Positions 52,601 through 62,300 of a stretch of DNA of 64,000 nucleotides are shown one piece after another. The position numbers and the translations under genes are program-made. The notes beneath the pieces were generated by a model. It was given only the letters and a program-made list of their open reading frames with translations. It had not been told where the DNA came from and ran no database searches. This DNA is from CAYLNH01 sp964384625. GTDB taxonomy: Bacteria; Verrucomicrobiota; Lentisphaeria; JABSQK01. Where the stretch lies: positions 1 to 64,000 of the forward strand of contig CAYLNH010000002.1 in NCBI GenBank assembly GCA_964384625.1. Direction: 5' to 3'. Within the stretch, counting starts at the first letter, position 1; each line of letters starts with the position of its first letter.

Positions 52601-55073
52601 CTACAATTCCTTTCCGGTTTCGGTGTTGATTACGTGAAACTCCTCCTGATGGACCGCTTCGTCGGCCCGGAAGGTCAATTCGCCGCCGTGCTCGTGTTCC
52701 ATGGCGTCGAGGATGTCGGCGTCTTCGTGCTTCAACCGCTGCAGCACCCGGGGATGCACGGTGACGCGCAGCGGCACCCGCTGGTTCTGATTGCGCCGCA
52801 TGACTTCCTGCAGCCGCCGCTGGATCTCGACGCTGATGGTGGTCGATGATTTTACCAGCCCGCGGCCGCCGCAGTAGTGGCACGGTTCGTACACCGCCTT
52901 CTGCAGGCTGGCGTGTTCGCGCTGCCGCGTCATCTGCATCAGACCCAGACGGGAAAGCGGCAGTATCTTACTCTTCGCACGGTCGCGACTCAAGATCTCC
53001 CGCATCTTTCGGTAGACTTTCTGCTGATCCTTCCGCGAACGCATATCAATGAAGTCGATCACAACCAGGCCGCCGACATTGCGGATGCGCAGTTGCCGGC
53101 CGATTTCCTCGGCTGCTTCCAGGTTCGTGTTCAGGATCGTTTCCGGGTGGTCCTTGCCGCCGCGGCTCTTGCCGGAGTTGACGTCGACAGCGATCAGCGC
53201 CTCGGTCTCGTCGAAGCAGACCTCAGCCCCGCTGGCCAAGGTGATCTTCCGGCGGAACAGGTTACTGATCTGCTCGGAGATCTTGTAGTGCTCAAAGAGC
53301 GGTGTCGCCTTGTCGTACTGCCGTACCCGAGGCCGGCGTTCCTTCTCGATATACTTCAGGTGGCGCAGGACCGCCTTGTAGTCGCGTTCGGAGTCGACCA
53401 CGATTTCGTCGACGTGCTCGCCCAGAAAGTCGCGCAGACAGCGCTCGAGAAGATTGGGCTCCTGATAGACGCAGACGGGCGCCCGACGTCGGCGCAGACG
53501 TTCGGCCATCTCCCATTTCTCAACTAGGTAGGCGATGTCGCCGGCAAGCTCCTCCTCGGACAACCCCTCCGCCGCGGTGCGGCAGATCAGCCCCATGTTC
53601 TTGGGCAGATCCGCCTTCTGAATCATCTGCCGCAGGCGGCCGCGTTCATTGCGGTTCTCGATTCGGCGTGAAACGCCGCGATGCGTCGAGTTCGGCAGCA
53701 GCACGACGTAGCGGCCGGGAATGCTCAGGTTCGTCGTCACCCGCGGGCCCTTGTCGCCGATCATGCCTTTGGAAACCTGGACGACGACGTCGCTGCCGAC
53801 GGCGAATTTCTTCGGGATCTCGTCGAGGTCGAAATCTCGCCGCGGCCGGTGCTTGCGGCGGCGGTTATTCGATCTGCGGTTGCCGCGGTTGGATTTGCCG
53901 TCGCGGCTGTTCCGGCGGCCGTCGCCGCGGTCGGTGTCGCGATCCCGGTTGCCGCCCTGATTCCGGTTGTCCTGATTCTTGCTCCGGCCCCGGCCACCGC
54001 CTTGATTCCGGTTGTCCTGGTTCTGGTTCCGGCCTTGGTTGCCGCCCGAATTCCGTTCCCTCTGATTCTCGCCGCCGCGGCTGCGGTTGCCGCTGTTGCC
54101 GTCCTGTTTGTCTTGTCTGTTCTGCCGGTTATCGGAGCCGTGATCAGATCGCGGGTTGGACGACGATTCTTTTGTCGCCGTCGCTGCCGGCGTTGTCGGA
54201 GCCGACTCCTCGCCCTCGCGGGAGGCAAAAAAACGACCGGTCAAAAACTTCTTGATCGTCGTGGAAAAGCCGGTTCGATTGCCGGGTTCCGGAACGCTGT
54301 CGGCCATCACGGCGGCGGGAGAGGCTGATTTGCCCGCCTGCTGTCGGGCGTCGGAGCCCGGCGACCTGGGCTGGTCGGCGGACTGGGACTTGCCGGCAGA
54401 CCGAGACCGGGACTGCTTCGACTTATCGCCGTTCGGCTGCTCCCGGTTGTTCTGCTGATTCCGGTTGTCGTTCTGCTGATTCCGGTTGTTGTTCTGCTGA
54501 TTCCGGTTGTTGTTCTGCTGATTCCGGTTGTTGTTCTGCTGATTCNNNNNNNNNNNNNNNNNNNNNNNNNNNNNNNNNNNNNNNNNNNNNNNNNNNNNNN
54601 NNNNNNNNNNNNNNNNNNNNNNNNNNNNNNNNNNNNNNNNNNNNNCGGTTGTCGTTCTGCTGATCCCGGTTCCTGCGCCGGCGGCCGCGGCCGCGGCCGC
54701 GGCTGCGGCCCGACTCCTGCTGCCCGTCGGATTCGTTGTCGTCGTTGTCGTCGCTGCGGTTCTTGCCGGAACGCCCGCGGTCTTTCCGCTTGCTGCCGGC
54801 GTTATCGTCGTCATCGCCGTCGGCGGTGCCTTCGAGGAGTTCCTTGGTCGCCGGGATCATGTCCCAGTAGTGAAGAAAGGCGTTCTTATCGAAGCCGATG
54901 TCGACGAATGCCGCCTGCAGGGAGGGCTCGAGATTGCGGATGCGGCCCTTATATATGGAGCCGACAATGCGCCGGGTTCCTTCGCGCTCGATGTAGTACT
55001 CTTCTATGCGACCATCAACGACCAGAGCAATCCGCGTTTGCAGGTTCTCGGAGTTTACAATGATCTGTTTCAT
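52601..55073 (-). CDS. Ribonuclease E/G with split S1 domain, interrupted by assembly gap
   Basis: RNase E/G family endonuclease for rRNA and mRNA processing. The S1 domain begins at the start (IYKGRIRNLEPSLQAAFVDIG, residues about 40-60), then breaks after FLHYWDMIPATKE. An insertion of more than 300 residues, rich in Asn, Gln, Arg, Gly and Asp, follows before S1 resumes with FAVGSDVVVQVSKGMIGDKGPRVT. The catalytic domain has DVNSG and DFIDM metal-binding motifs, and the zinc-link is CHYCGGRG. 100 N at 54546-54645 fall in a 21-base repeat within the insertion. The frame closes only if the true gap is a multiple of 3, so 100 is a placeholder. The start overlaps fmt by 59 bases. Confidence 0.9.
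54444..54666 (-). repeat. 21-base tandem repeat inside RNase E/G gene
   Basis: Units of CGGTTGTTGTTCTGCTGATTC run 54462-54545 (four full copies, one variant with GTC), with an 18-base unit at 54444-54461 and a further variant copy after the gap at 54646-54666. They encode a seven-residue NRNQQNN-type repeat. At least six units exist. The total is unknown because the gap lies inside. Confidence 0.92.
54546..54645. other. Assembly gap (100 N)
   Basis: A run of exactly 100 N. Flanking bases on both sides belong to the same tandem repeat, which explains the failed assembly. The flanks sum to 2373 coding bases, a multiple of 3, so the real missing length should also be a multiple of 3 and not 100. 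Confidence 0.98.
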
Positions 55074-56058
55074 GAAGGGAAGTTCCCAACTTGATTGGAA
55101 ATCCCCGGATGAAGTCGGTACCGCTCATCTCCCGCTTGCCTTCGGGGATCAGTTTCCGGATTTCCAATGCGTCTTCGCCGCAGGCAACACTCCAGCCGTG
55201 TTTGTCTGCCTGGATGACCGTGCCGGCCGGATGCGTCTCCGGGTCGGGGGCCACAGCGGCGTCGGTAATCGTAATTTTCATTGCCCGTTTGGAGCGTTTG
55301 CGGGTGTCGCGGGCAAGCCGACACCAGGCGCCGGGCCAGGGGCGGAAGGCCCGAACCTTGCGTTCGATTTGAGTCGCCGATTCAGTCCAGTCAATCAGAC
55401 CGTCTTTCTTACGGAGTTTGCGTGCGAGGCTGGCGAGGGCCTCGTCCTGCGGCTGGGGCGCCAGCGCGCCCGCTGCAATCGCCGTCAGGATATCGCAAAC
55501 GTGGTCGGCTGCCAGTTGACCAAGCTTCTCCGACAGCGTCCCGGCATCTTCGCTTCCGTTCAGCGCCAGACGGCGCTGATCGTAGACCGGGCCGGAATCC
55601 AGGCCTTTCGTCATCTTCATGATGGTGATTCCGGTTTCCTTGTCTCCCGCGAGAATGGCTGCATGGACTGGAGACGCGCCGCGGTACCTGGGTAGGAGAG
55701 ACGCGTGAATGTTTATGCAGCCGAGCGGCGGGAGATCCAGGAGTGCTTCGGTAAGAATCTGGCCAAAGGCAAAAACCAGGATCAGGTCCGGCTGCAACGA
55801 AGCCAACCGCCGGCGGAAGTCCGCGGTGTTCACGGAGTCAGGCTTGTCCGCCTCAATCCCGTGAGCAGCCGCATATTGGCCGACGGCGGTCGCCGTCAAC
55901 TTCCGTTTACGCCCCTGCGGTCGGTCCGGTTGCGTGCCGCAACCTACAAATTGGATCTTGCTGTTGGCCAGGAGGGCTGCAAGTGTCGGGACGGCAATGT
56001 CGCCGGAGCCCAGAAAATACACCCGCAGTCCGCCTGTATGGGGAAAATCTTTGTTCAT
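55015..56058 (-). CDS. fmt: Methionyl-tRNA formyltransferase
   Basis: A 347-residue enzyme that formylates initiator Met-tRNA. The core GCINIHASLLPRYRGASPVHAAILAG and GLDSGPV carry the Asn, His and Asp triad, and the C-terminal domain follows from DGLIDWTESATQIERKVRAFRPWPGAWC. ATG 56058 begins MNKDFPHTGG. GTG 56076 is an alternative. The last 20 residues overlap the start of the RNase gene by 59 bases in another frame, unusual but consistent with tight coupling. Confidence 0.95.
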   Translation of the reverse strand: MNKDFPHTGGLRVYFLGSGDIAVPTLAALLANSKIQFVGCGTQPDRPQGRKRKLTATAVGQYAAAHGIEADKPDSVNTADFRRRLASLQPDLILVFAFGQILTEALLDLPPLGCINIHASLLPRYRGASPVHAAILAGDKETGITIMKMTKGLDSGPVYDQRRLALNGSEDAGTLSEKLGQLAADHVCDILTAIAAGALAPQPQDEALASLARKLRKKDGLIDWTESATQIERKVRAFRPWPGAWCRLARDTRKRSKRAMKITITDAAVAPDPETHPAGTVIQADKHGWSVACGEDALEIRKLIPEGKREMSGTDFIRGFPIKLGTSLHETDHCKLREPANADCSGR

Positions 56059-56425
56059 CGGGGTTGTAACAACCACCCTTGTTTGTCGCGCTCAATATGT
56101 TAGGCATGCGATATACCTGAAATCTCAGTAAAACCATAACCTACTCCCGTTCCCCCGGCTTTACAAACTGTGCGCGCCCGCGAAAGACAAACGTCGTACT
56201 TCCGGACCTGCCGGCTGGCAAACACTGAATGCGCATGGCCTGTTCGTTCAGTGCATGTCGGGCCCGCCGCCACCCGGTCCGCGGGGGGCTCTGGAACTTT
56301 GTAAACCGTCTTTTTGGAAGCTGTTACATGTGTGACTGCCGCTCTTGGCACCGCCGGTGCTACCGATTCTTGGAATTGCCGGAATGAGCCGGCCGGACCA
56401 TTCAACCCCAACGCGGAGTGACAAC
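56059..56425. other. Divergent intergenic region, fmt / VIT-VWA gene
   Basis: 367 bases between divergent genes, without a convincing coding sequence. The first 100 bases beside fmt are AT-richer. No consensus promoter or hairpin stands out beyond short GC palindromes such as GCCGGCCGG near 56390. It presumably carries both promoters. Confidence 0.5.
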
Positions 56426-58450
56426 ATGAGACTCCTCAACCTGCTGACCGTCCTGGTGGTGCTGTCGGTTTCGGCCAACGCCGCCGGTGTGCTCAAACCG
56501 GTCGACCCCGCCGATCAGGACATTCGCATCCGCAATCACCACGTCGATGTCGTGATCAACAACGGCTTTGCCCGGACGGAAGTCCGACAGACCTTCTACA
56601 ACCCGAACGGCAAGGACCTCGAAGCCGTCTACCAATTCCCCGTGCCCGAGAGCGCCAGTCTCTCGGAGATCAGCATCTACATCGGGGAGAAGGAGATCAA
56701 AGGCGAAGTCGTCGCCAGACAACGGGCCGGAAAGATCTATGAAGAGCAGAAACAGCAAGGCAAGGACGCCGGCCTGGCGGAGAAAGAGACCTACAAACAC
56801 TTCCGCATCTCGGTCTCGCCGGTGCGGGCCACGACCACGACGGACGTGCGCTTCGTCTATTACCAGCCGTTGACGATCGACGCCGGCATGGGCCGCTACG
56901 TGTATCCGCTGGAACATGGCGGCACGGATGACGGCCAGGCGTTCTGGACCGGCAACGAAGAGGTCGACGACCGTTTCTCCTTGAACCTTGTACTGAAATC
57001 CGCCTGGCCGGTGACAGCGGTTCGCGTCAAAGGCCTGCCGCAGGCGCCCGTCGCCCAAAAGATCGCCGCCGGTCACTATCGCGTTACCGCCGAAGAACAG
57101 AATGCCAAGCTCAATCGGGACGTAGTGGTCTACTACCGTTTGAAACAGGGGTTGCCGGGCCGCGTTGAGGTGATCCCCTATCGCGCCGACAGGAACAAGG
57201 CGGGCACCTTTATGATGATTGTGACGCCGGGGGTTGATCTGGCCCCCTTGACCGGCGGCGCCGATTACCTTTTCGTGCTCGATGTCTCCGGCAGTATGGC
57301 CACCAAACTTCACACCCTGGGGGCAGGCGTTGCCAAAGCCCTCGCCCGCTTGCGGCAGAACGACCGTTTCCGGATCATCACGTTTGCTGATCAGGCCGAC
57401 GAACTGGTCGGTTGGACCAAGGCCACCAAACCGAACGTCACCGACGCCATTGCCAAAGTTAAGGCCCTCCGCCAGCGCGGCAGCACCAACATGTATGCCG
57501 GCATCCGGATGGCCCTGTCGAAACTGGACGCGGATCGTGCCACCAGCTTGATCCTGGTGACGGACGCTGTGACCAATACCGGCCAGGTCAACCCCGAGGC
57601 GTTCTACAAGCTGATGAAGAAGTACGACGTGCGCGTCTTCGGCTTCCTCATGGGCAACAGCGCCAATTGGCCGCTCATGCGCACCATCGCCGATGCCAGC
57701 GGCGGGTTCTACGCCGGCATCTCGAATGATGACGACATCGTCGGCCAGATCATGCTGGCCAAGAATAAGATCACCCACGCCTGCCTGCACGACGCCGAAC
57801 TGAAAATCTCCGGCGGCGATGTCCACAACACGACGGACGGCGTCATCGGCAAGGTCTACAACGGCCAGCAACTCGTGATTTTCGGTCGCTACCGCCGGCC
57901 GGGTCAAGGCAAGGTGGTCCTGAAAGCGCGGCTCACGGGTCAGGACAAGATCTACAGCGCCTCCTTCAACTTCCCGGAAATGGACAAGGACAACCCGGAA
58001 TTGGAACGCCTCTGGGCGATGAGCCGGATCGAGAAGACCAGACTCATGAAGAGCATTGGCCGGACGCCCGCGAAAGAGGCCGACAACGTCATCCGCGACC
58101 TGGGCGTTCAATTCCAATTGGTCACCGACGAAACATCGATGATCCTCGTCGATGACGCTGAGTTTGCCAAGCACGGCATCGACCGTAAAAACCTGCGGCG
58201 GACGCAGACCGAGGCCGCTGCCCGCGCCGCCCGCGCCGCGCAGCCGATCCAGAGCTATCGCGTTGATCAGCAGCAGCAGGCCTTCTCCCGGCCGGCCTCG
58301 CACATCTCGCGGTCGTCCCGCAGCTGGGGCGGCGGTGGCGGCGGCGCCATTGATCCCTTCAGTCTGACGATTCTCGGGCTCGGATCTCTCGCACCTCTGG
58401 CTCTGGCGGCTCGCCGGCGGCGGCAACAGCAGACCGACAACCGGGAGTAG
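56426..58450 (+). CDS. VIT-VWA domain protein with GlyGly-CTERM sorting tail
   Basis: A 674-residue surface protein. The signal peptide ends near Ala20. A VIT domain (about 25-150) contains RTEVRQTFYNPNGKDLEAVYQFPVP. A von Willebrand A domain (about 280-460) has the metal site DVSGSM near 285 and TNMYAGI. The C-terminus has a Gly run (WGGGGGGA, near 636-643), one hydrophobic helix and an RRRR cluster, the tripartite GlyGly-CTERM signal cut by rhombosortase. The next gene is that protease. GGAGTG precedes the ATG. The homologous VIT-VWA class is often a sortase substrate in other bacteria. Confidence 0.9.
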   Translation: MRLLNLLTVLVVLSVSANAAGVLKPVDPADQDIRIRNHHVDVVINNGFARTEVRQTFYNPNGKDLEAVYQFPVPESASLSEISIYIGEKEIKGEVVARQRAGKIYEEQKQQGKDAGLAEKETYKHFRISVSPVRATTTTDVRFVYYQPLTIDAGMGRYVYPLEHGGTDDGQAFWTGNEEVDDRFSLNLVLKSAWPVTAVRVKGLPQAPVAQKIAAGHYRVTAEEQNAKLNRDVVVYYRLKQGLPGRVEVIPYRADRNKAGTFMMIVTPGVDLAPLTGGADYLFVLDVSGSMATKLHTLGAGVAKALARLRQNDRFRIITFADQADELVGWTKATKPNVTDAIAKVKALRQRGSTNMYAGIRMALSKLDADRATSLILVTDAVTNTGQVNPEAFYKLMKKYDVRVFGFLMGNSANWPLMRTIADASGGFYAGISNDDDIVGQIMLAKNKITHACLHDAELKISGGDVHNTTDGVIGKVYNGQQLVIFGRYRRPGQGKVVLKARLTGQDKIYSASFNFPEMDKDNPELERLWAMSRIEKTRLMKSIGRTPAKEADNVIRDLGVQFQLVTDETSMILVDDAEFAKHGIDRKNLRRTQTEAAARAARAAQPIQSYRVDQQQQAFSRPASHISRSSRSWGGGGGGAIDPFSLTILGLGSLAPLALAARRRRQQQTDNRE

Positions 58451-58453
58451 GCT

Positions 58454-59269
58454 GTGTCGCAAACGCTGCCAACCGATGACTCCGCCTGCCGCTGGTCGGG
58501 GCCGCAGTCCAATCATGGCGAACCGACGGCATTCACCGGTTCGTCCAGCCTTGTTCCGGCAGGGCTGCCGGGCGCCTTCGTTCTCCTCCTCCTGGTCGTC
58601 ACGGCGGCAGCAGTTCAGCTGCTGCCGCCCCTTCAGGAGGTCCTGATTCTGACGCGCGACGGCCTCGAGCACGGTCAGGCCTGGCGCCTGCTCACGGGCC
58701 ACTGGGTGCACTTCACCTGGAGTCACTGGCTGTGGTCCGTCTGCGGCTTCGTTATCCCGTGGGTGGTTTGCCTCCGCTTCGTCGGCCTGCGGCGCACCCT
58801 TCTTTGCGTCGGTATTTCGTCGGTCATCATTTCCTGGGCGGTCTATCTGCTGCAGCCGGAGCTGACCGCCTACAGCGGCCTCTCCGGCATCGACTGCGCG
58901 CTGTATGCCATGCTGATGACCGCCGTCGCCCGTCGGGCCTGGATTCGTCGTGACTGGCTCGGTGCGGCGGCGGCCGGGGCGGCGCTGGCGGCGATCACCG
59001 CCAAGATTATCTACGAGTTCAGCGGTCAGGCCGTGTTCGCCCCGAGCACCCGCTTTGTGCCCGTACCTCTGGCGCATATCGCCGGCGCCGTCGTCGGCAT
59101 GCTGGTGGCGGCGACAGCCGGCAGGGCTGGCGCCGAAATCAGTCGGCATTTTGCCGGGAGCAGTTCTGGTTCTCAACCCGGTCCGGCCGCCGCCCACAGG
59201 GAGCTGTTTGAGGAAAAGAACAACGAAGCTGAGGGCCCGGAAATGTACGAGGGCCGAGGCCGCCGGTGA
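58454..59269 (+). CDS. rrtA: Rhombosortase (rhomboid-family protease)
   Basis: A 271-residue intramembrane serine protease. Rhombosortase features are visible: GQAWRLLTGHWVHFTWSHWLW at residues 74-94, catalytic Ser144 in YSGLSGID and catalytic His208 in PLAHIAGAVVG. It has six hydrophobic helices and a polar C-terminal tail of about 45 residues. GTG at 58454 is three bases after the VIT-VWA stop. Rhombosortases cleave GlyGly-CTERM proteins, and the adjacent gene encodes one, so the pair is a dedicated substrate-protease unit. Confidence 0.85.
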   Translation: MSQTLPTDDSACRWSGPQSNHGEPTAFTGSSSLVPAGLPGAFVLLLLVVTAAAVQLLPPLQEVLILTRDGLEHGQAWRLLTGHWVHFTWSHWLWSVCGFVIPWVVCLRFVGLRRTLLCVGISSVIISWAVYLLQPELTAYSGLSGIDCALYAMLMTAVARRAWIRRDWLGAAAAGAALAAITAKIIYEFSGQAVFAPSTRFVPVPLAHIAGAVVGMLVAATAGRAGAEISRHFAGSSSGSQPGPAAAHRELFEEKNNEAEGPEMYEGRGRR

Positions 59270-59365
59270 CGATGCTGATTTGCCCTTGACGGCGCCCTGA
59301 TTCTTCGGGGCTCGCCGGGGCGGGCTGCCGGTTTGATTCAAATAAATCGGTGATATTGTATCAGT

Positions 59366-62300
59366 ATGAGCCTGCACCTTCGAAAACGCCTCCTGCGACG
59401 GCTCCGTCAGGCGCTGACCTGGCTCCTGTGGAGTTTGACCATTCTCGTCCTTCTGGCGGTTGCCATCGATGTCTACTGTGAGACCGCCGGCCTGCCTCGC
59501 TTTGTGGTGCGCCGCTATATCGTGGACCGACTGGCCGACGACGGCATCTACAGCGAAGTCGGCGGCGTCAAGGCCGGCCTGCTGAATGGGATTGTGATTG
59601 ATCAACTGACCGTTCGCGACCGGGAGCTCGGTGCCTACAAGCTCGCCCAGTTCAACGAGGTCCGGCTCAGTATCGCGCCGTCCCAGATATTCAATGAAAC
59701 CAAGAAAATCCGGCAGATCGTCGCGCGCGACGGCCGGATCTGGATGCCCCTGGAACACCCCGGGCCCGACGGTTCCGGCGACTACGTCCCGGTCAAGGTG
59801 AAACACCTGAACATCACCTTGGTCCGCGACTACTCCTCCGCCGCACCCGATGAACTGCGCTTCGCGGAGATCGATGCCGACGCGGTCGTCTACGAAGGCG
59901 TGAATGTCCGGGTACGACGGACGATCCTGCGGTGGACCCATGATCCGACCGCGCCGAAACAGCCGCTGACGGTCAAGCCCCTGCTGGACAAAATCCCGCC
60001 CGTCGTCCATCGCGTTCTCGATGAAGTCAGGGAGGTCGGGCTGCAGACCGCCCCGGGGCGACCGGTTGAACTCACGGTGGCAGTCAACAGCGACCTGGAC
60101 CAGCCGGAACAAACGCAGCTCGAGTTGGCGCTGGCCGCCCGCAACCTGCTGTACAACGGACTGTACCTCACCCGGGCCGAACTGGATGCCGGACTCCGGC
60201 CCGACGCGATCCAGATCGACAAGCTGCGGCTTGATATCGAAGACGATGAATACGTCCAGGCGACGGGCCGGCTGGACCGCGGAAGCGGACGGTTCACCGG
60301 GGCCGTCGCTGTCCGTACCTACCCCGGCAAAGTCCTCCGGGCCGTCGCTCCCGAGATGCTCAAACACATCCGGGATTTTCGTTTCGACGGTCCGCCGCCC
60401 CGGCTGGACCTCACGATTCACCGGGCGGACCGGCACGATCTCAAGGCCGGCGACTACACCTTGGATGCCACGGTGCGTGATGTGGTCTATGTCGAAGCGC
60501 CGGTACGCAATGCCAAGGCCACAGTCAACTATCGCGCCGGGGAGATCGAAATCCCCTCCGTTGTCGCGGTGCTCGGTCCCGACTACGATCTGCGCGGCCG
60601 GGTGCACTACTCGACCAGGCACAAGGACCTCTTCGTCCGCGCTGCGTTCGCCGGCGATCCCCGGGTCTTCCGGCTGTTTTCCAGAGACCAGAAGTTTCGT
60701 CGGGACCTGACCGACGCCTGGCAGATGTTCGAGTTCTCGCCGCTGGCCCGTCCCCGCCTGAACATGGACCTTTATCGCTGGCACAACGACGACGGGCCGC
60801 AGGCTGTGCTCGAAGGCGACATGGCCGCCACTTCGTTCCGCTTCAACGGTGTCTTTGTCAGTGCCATGCAGGGCACCACCGTGATCGATTTCAACCAGCG
60901 GCTGTTGCTGGTCGATCGGCTCGAGATCTACCGCAACGGCGCCCCGGCGATTGGACAGATCGCCTACAGCTTTCCACGGGAGAACCCCAGTGTCCGGTTT
61001 GATCTCGAGAGCAACTTCGATACGAACGCGGTGATGACCCTGATCATGAAGCAATGGAAGGGCATGCTGGCCCGTCAGGGCTGGTCCTTCAAACAGACGC
61101 CCTATGTCCATGCCAGCGGTCACGCCGCCCTGAAACGGGCGGCTGATTACAAGGTCGGCGTCCGCGTCGAGGCGCCCTTCGCCAGCTGGCAGGACTTCAA
61201 AGGGCAGGGCGCCCGCGCGCACCTGCTGTTCACTCCGGATCTTGTCTCGATCCAGGCGAACGCCGAACGGATCGACCATCTCGGCTGGATCTATAGAGAC
61301 GTCAAGGCGACCGATTTCAAAGTGACTCCCGAATCCCTGCAGGCACACTTCAGCGGCACCAGCGCCGCCATCGGCAACGTTACCTTCGCACAGCCGGATC
61401 TCCGACTGGAATCCGATATGAAGGACGTCGTTCTCAAGCAACTCAAGTGCAAGTCGGTCGTGGTCGGCATGGGCGATAACGAACGCCTGCGGCTCGGCGC
61501 GACCGCACTGCCGCGCCTCGAGATCAAAGACGGCCAGGTGGAAACCATGGGCGTCGCCCGGGGCGTCAGCCACGTCTACGGCCGTACCGGCAACGAGAAG
61601 GAGATAACCAGAGCCAAAGCCCTCACTGCTGCGGTCAACTGGCGGGACGACGCGCTGACCATCAAGGGGGACCTGGACGGCGTCGAATGGTTGCCCCAGA
61701 ATGTGTCCGCGGCCAAGACCTCCTTCACCACAGTACTTAAGGACGATGCAGTGCACACCCGCCTGGGGGCGCCGAAAGCGGTCTTTGCGTCTGGTCTCGA
61801 GCTGCGTCAATGCATCTTCAGAACCAGTACCAAAGATCGCGAAACGAAGGCCTCCTTCGAAATCAAAGAAGCCCGTTACAATGAGACGACGGCCGCCGAC
61901 GTTAGCGGCGACTTTACCTACGAGGGCAGTTCCTGGCAGGCGAAGAACATCCGCTGCAAACAGCTAAAATCCGGCCCGTTCCAGTTGGTTAACGCGGGCG
62001 GCGATGCGGTATACGCCTACGACACCTTTTCCATGAAGGCGAAAGCAGAGAAGATGCTGGTGGGCTCGATTGCGAAGGATGGCGACAAGAAGAAATCGGA
62101 CTCGAAGACGGCAAGCCCGAAGTGGGAAATCCCCAATGTCAGCGCCAAAATTTTCTTCCAGGACGGGGTCTGGGGGGTCCGCGATCTGCAGGGCCGGCTC
62201 TATGACGGCAAGTTGTTTGGTCAGTTGCAGTACGACACGAAAAAGCGCACCAGCAAGGTCGTGCTGAATCTGCTGCACGCGGAACTGGCTCAGTTCCGCC

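Noticed and set aside
54444..54666. Regular 21-base repeats considered as a CRISPR array
   Set aside because: Units are directly contiguous with no spacers, and lie in frame inside a coding region.
59333..59361. TTGATT...TTGTAT as promoter for the AsmA-like gene
   Set aside because: It would end only 4 bases before the ATG, leaving no room for a leader. Only a leaderless transcript could use it.
56402..61810. An 1802-codon open frame on the minus strand opposite the VIT-VWA, rhombosortase and AsmA-like genes
   Set aside because: Its translation is rich in His, Arg, Gly, Val and Asp with no domain, typical of the antisense frame of GC-rich genes. The plus-strand genes have clear family motifs and ribosome sites.
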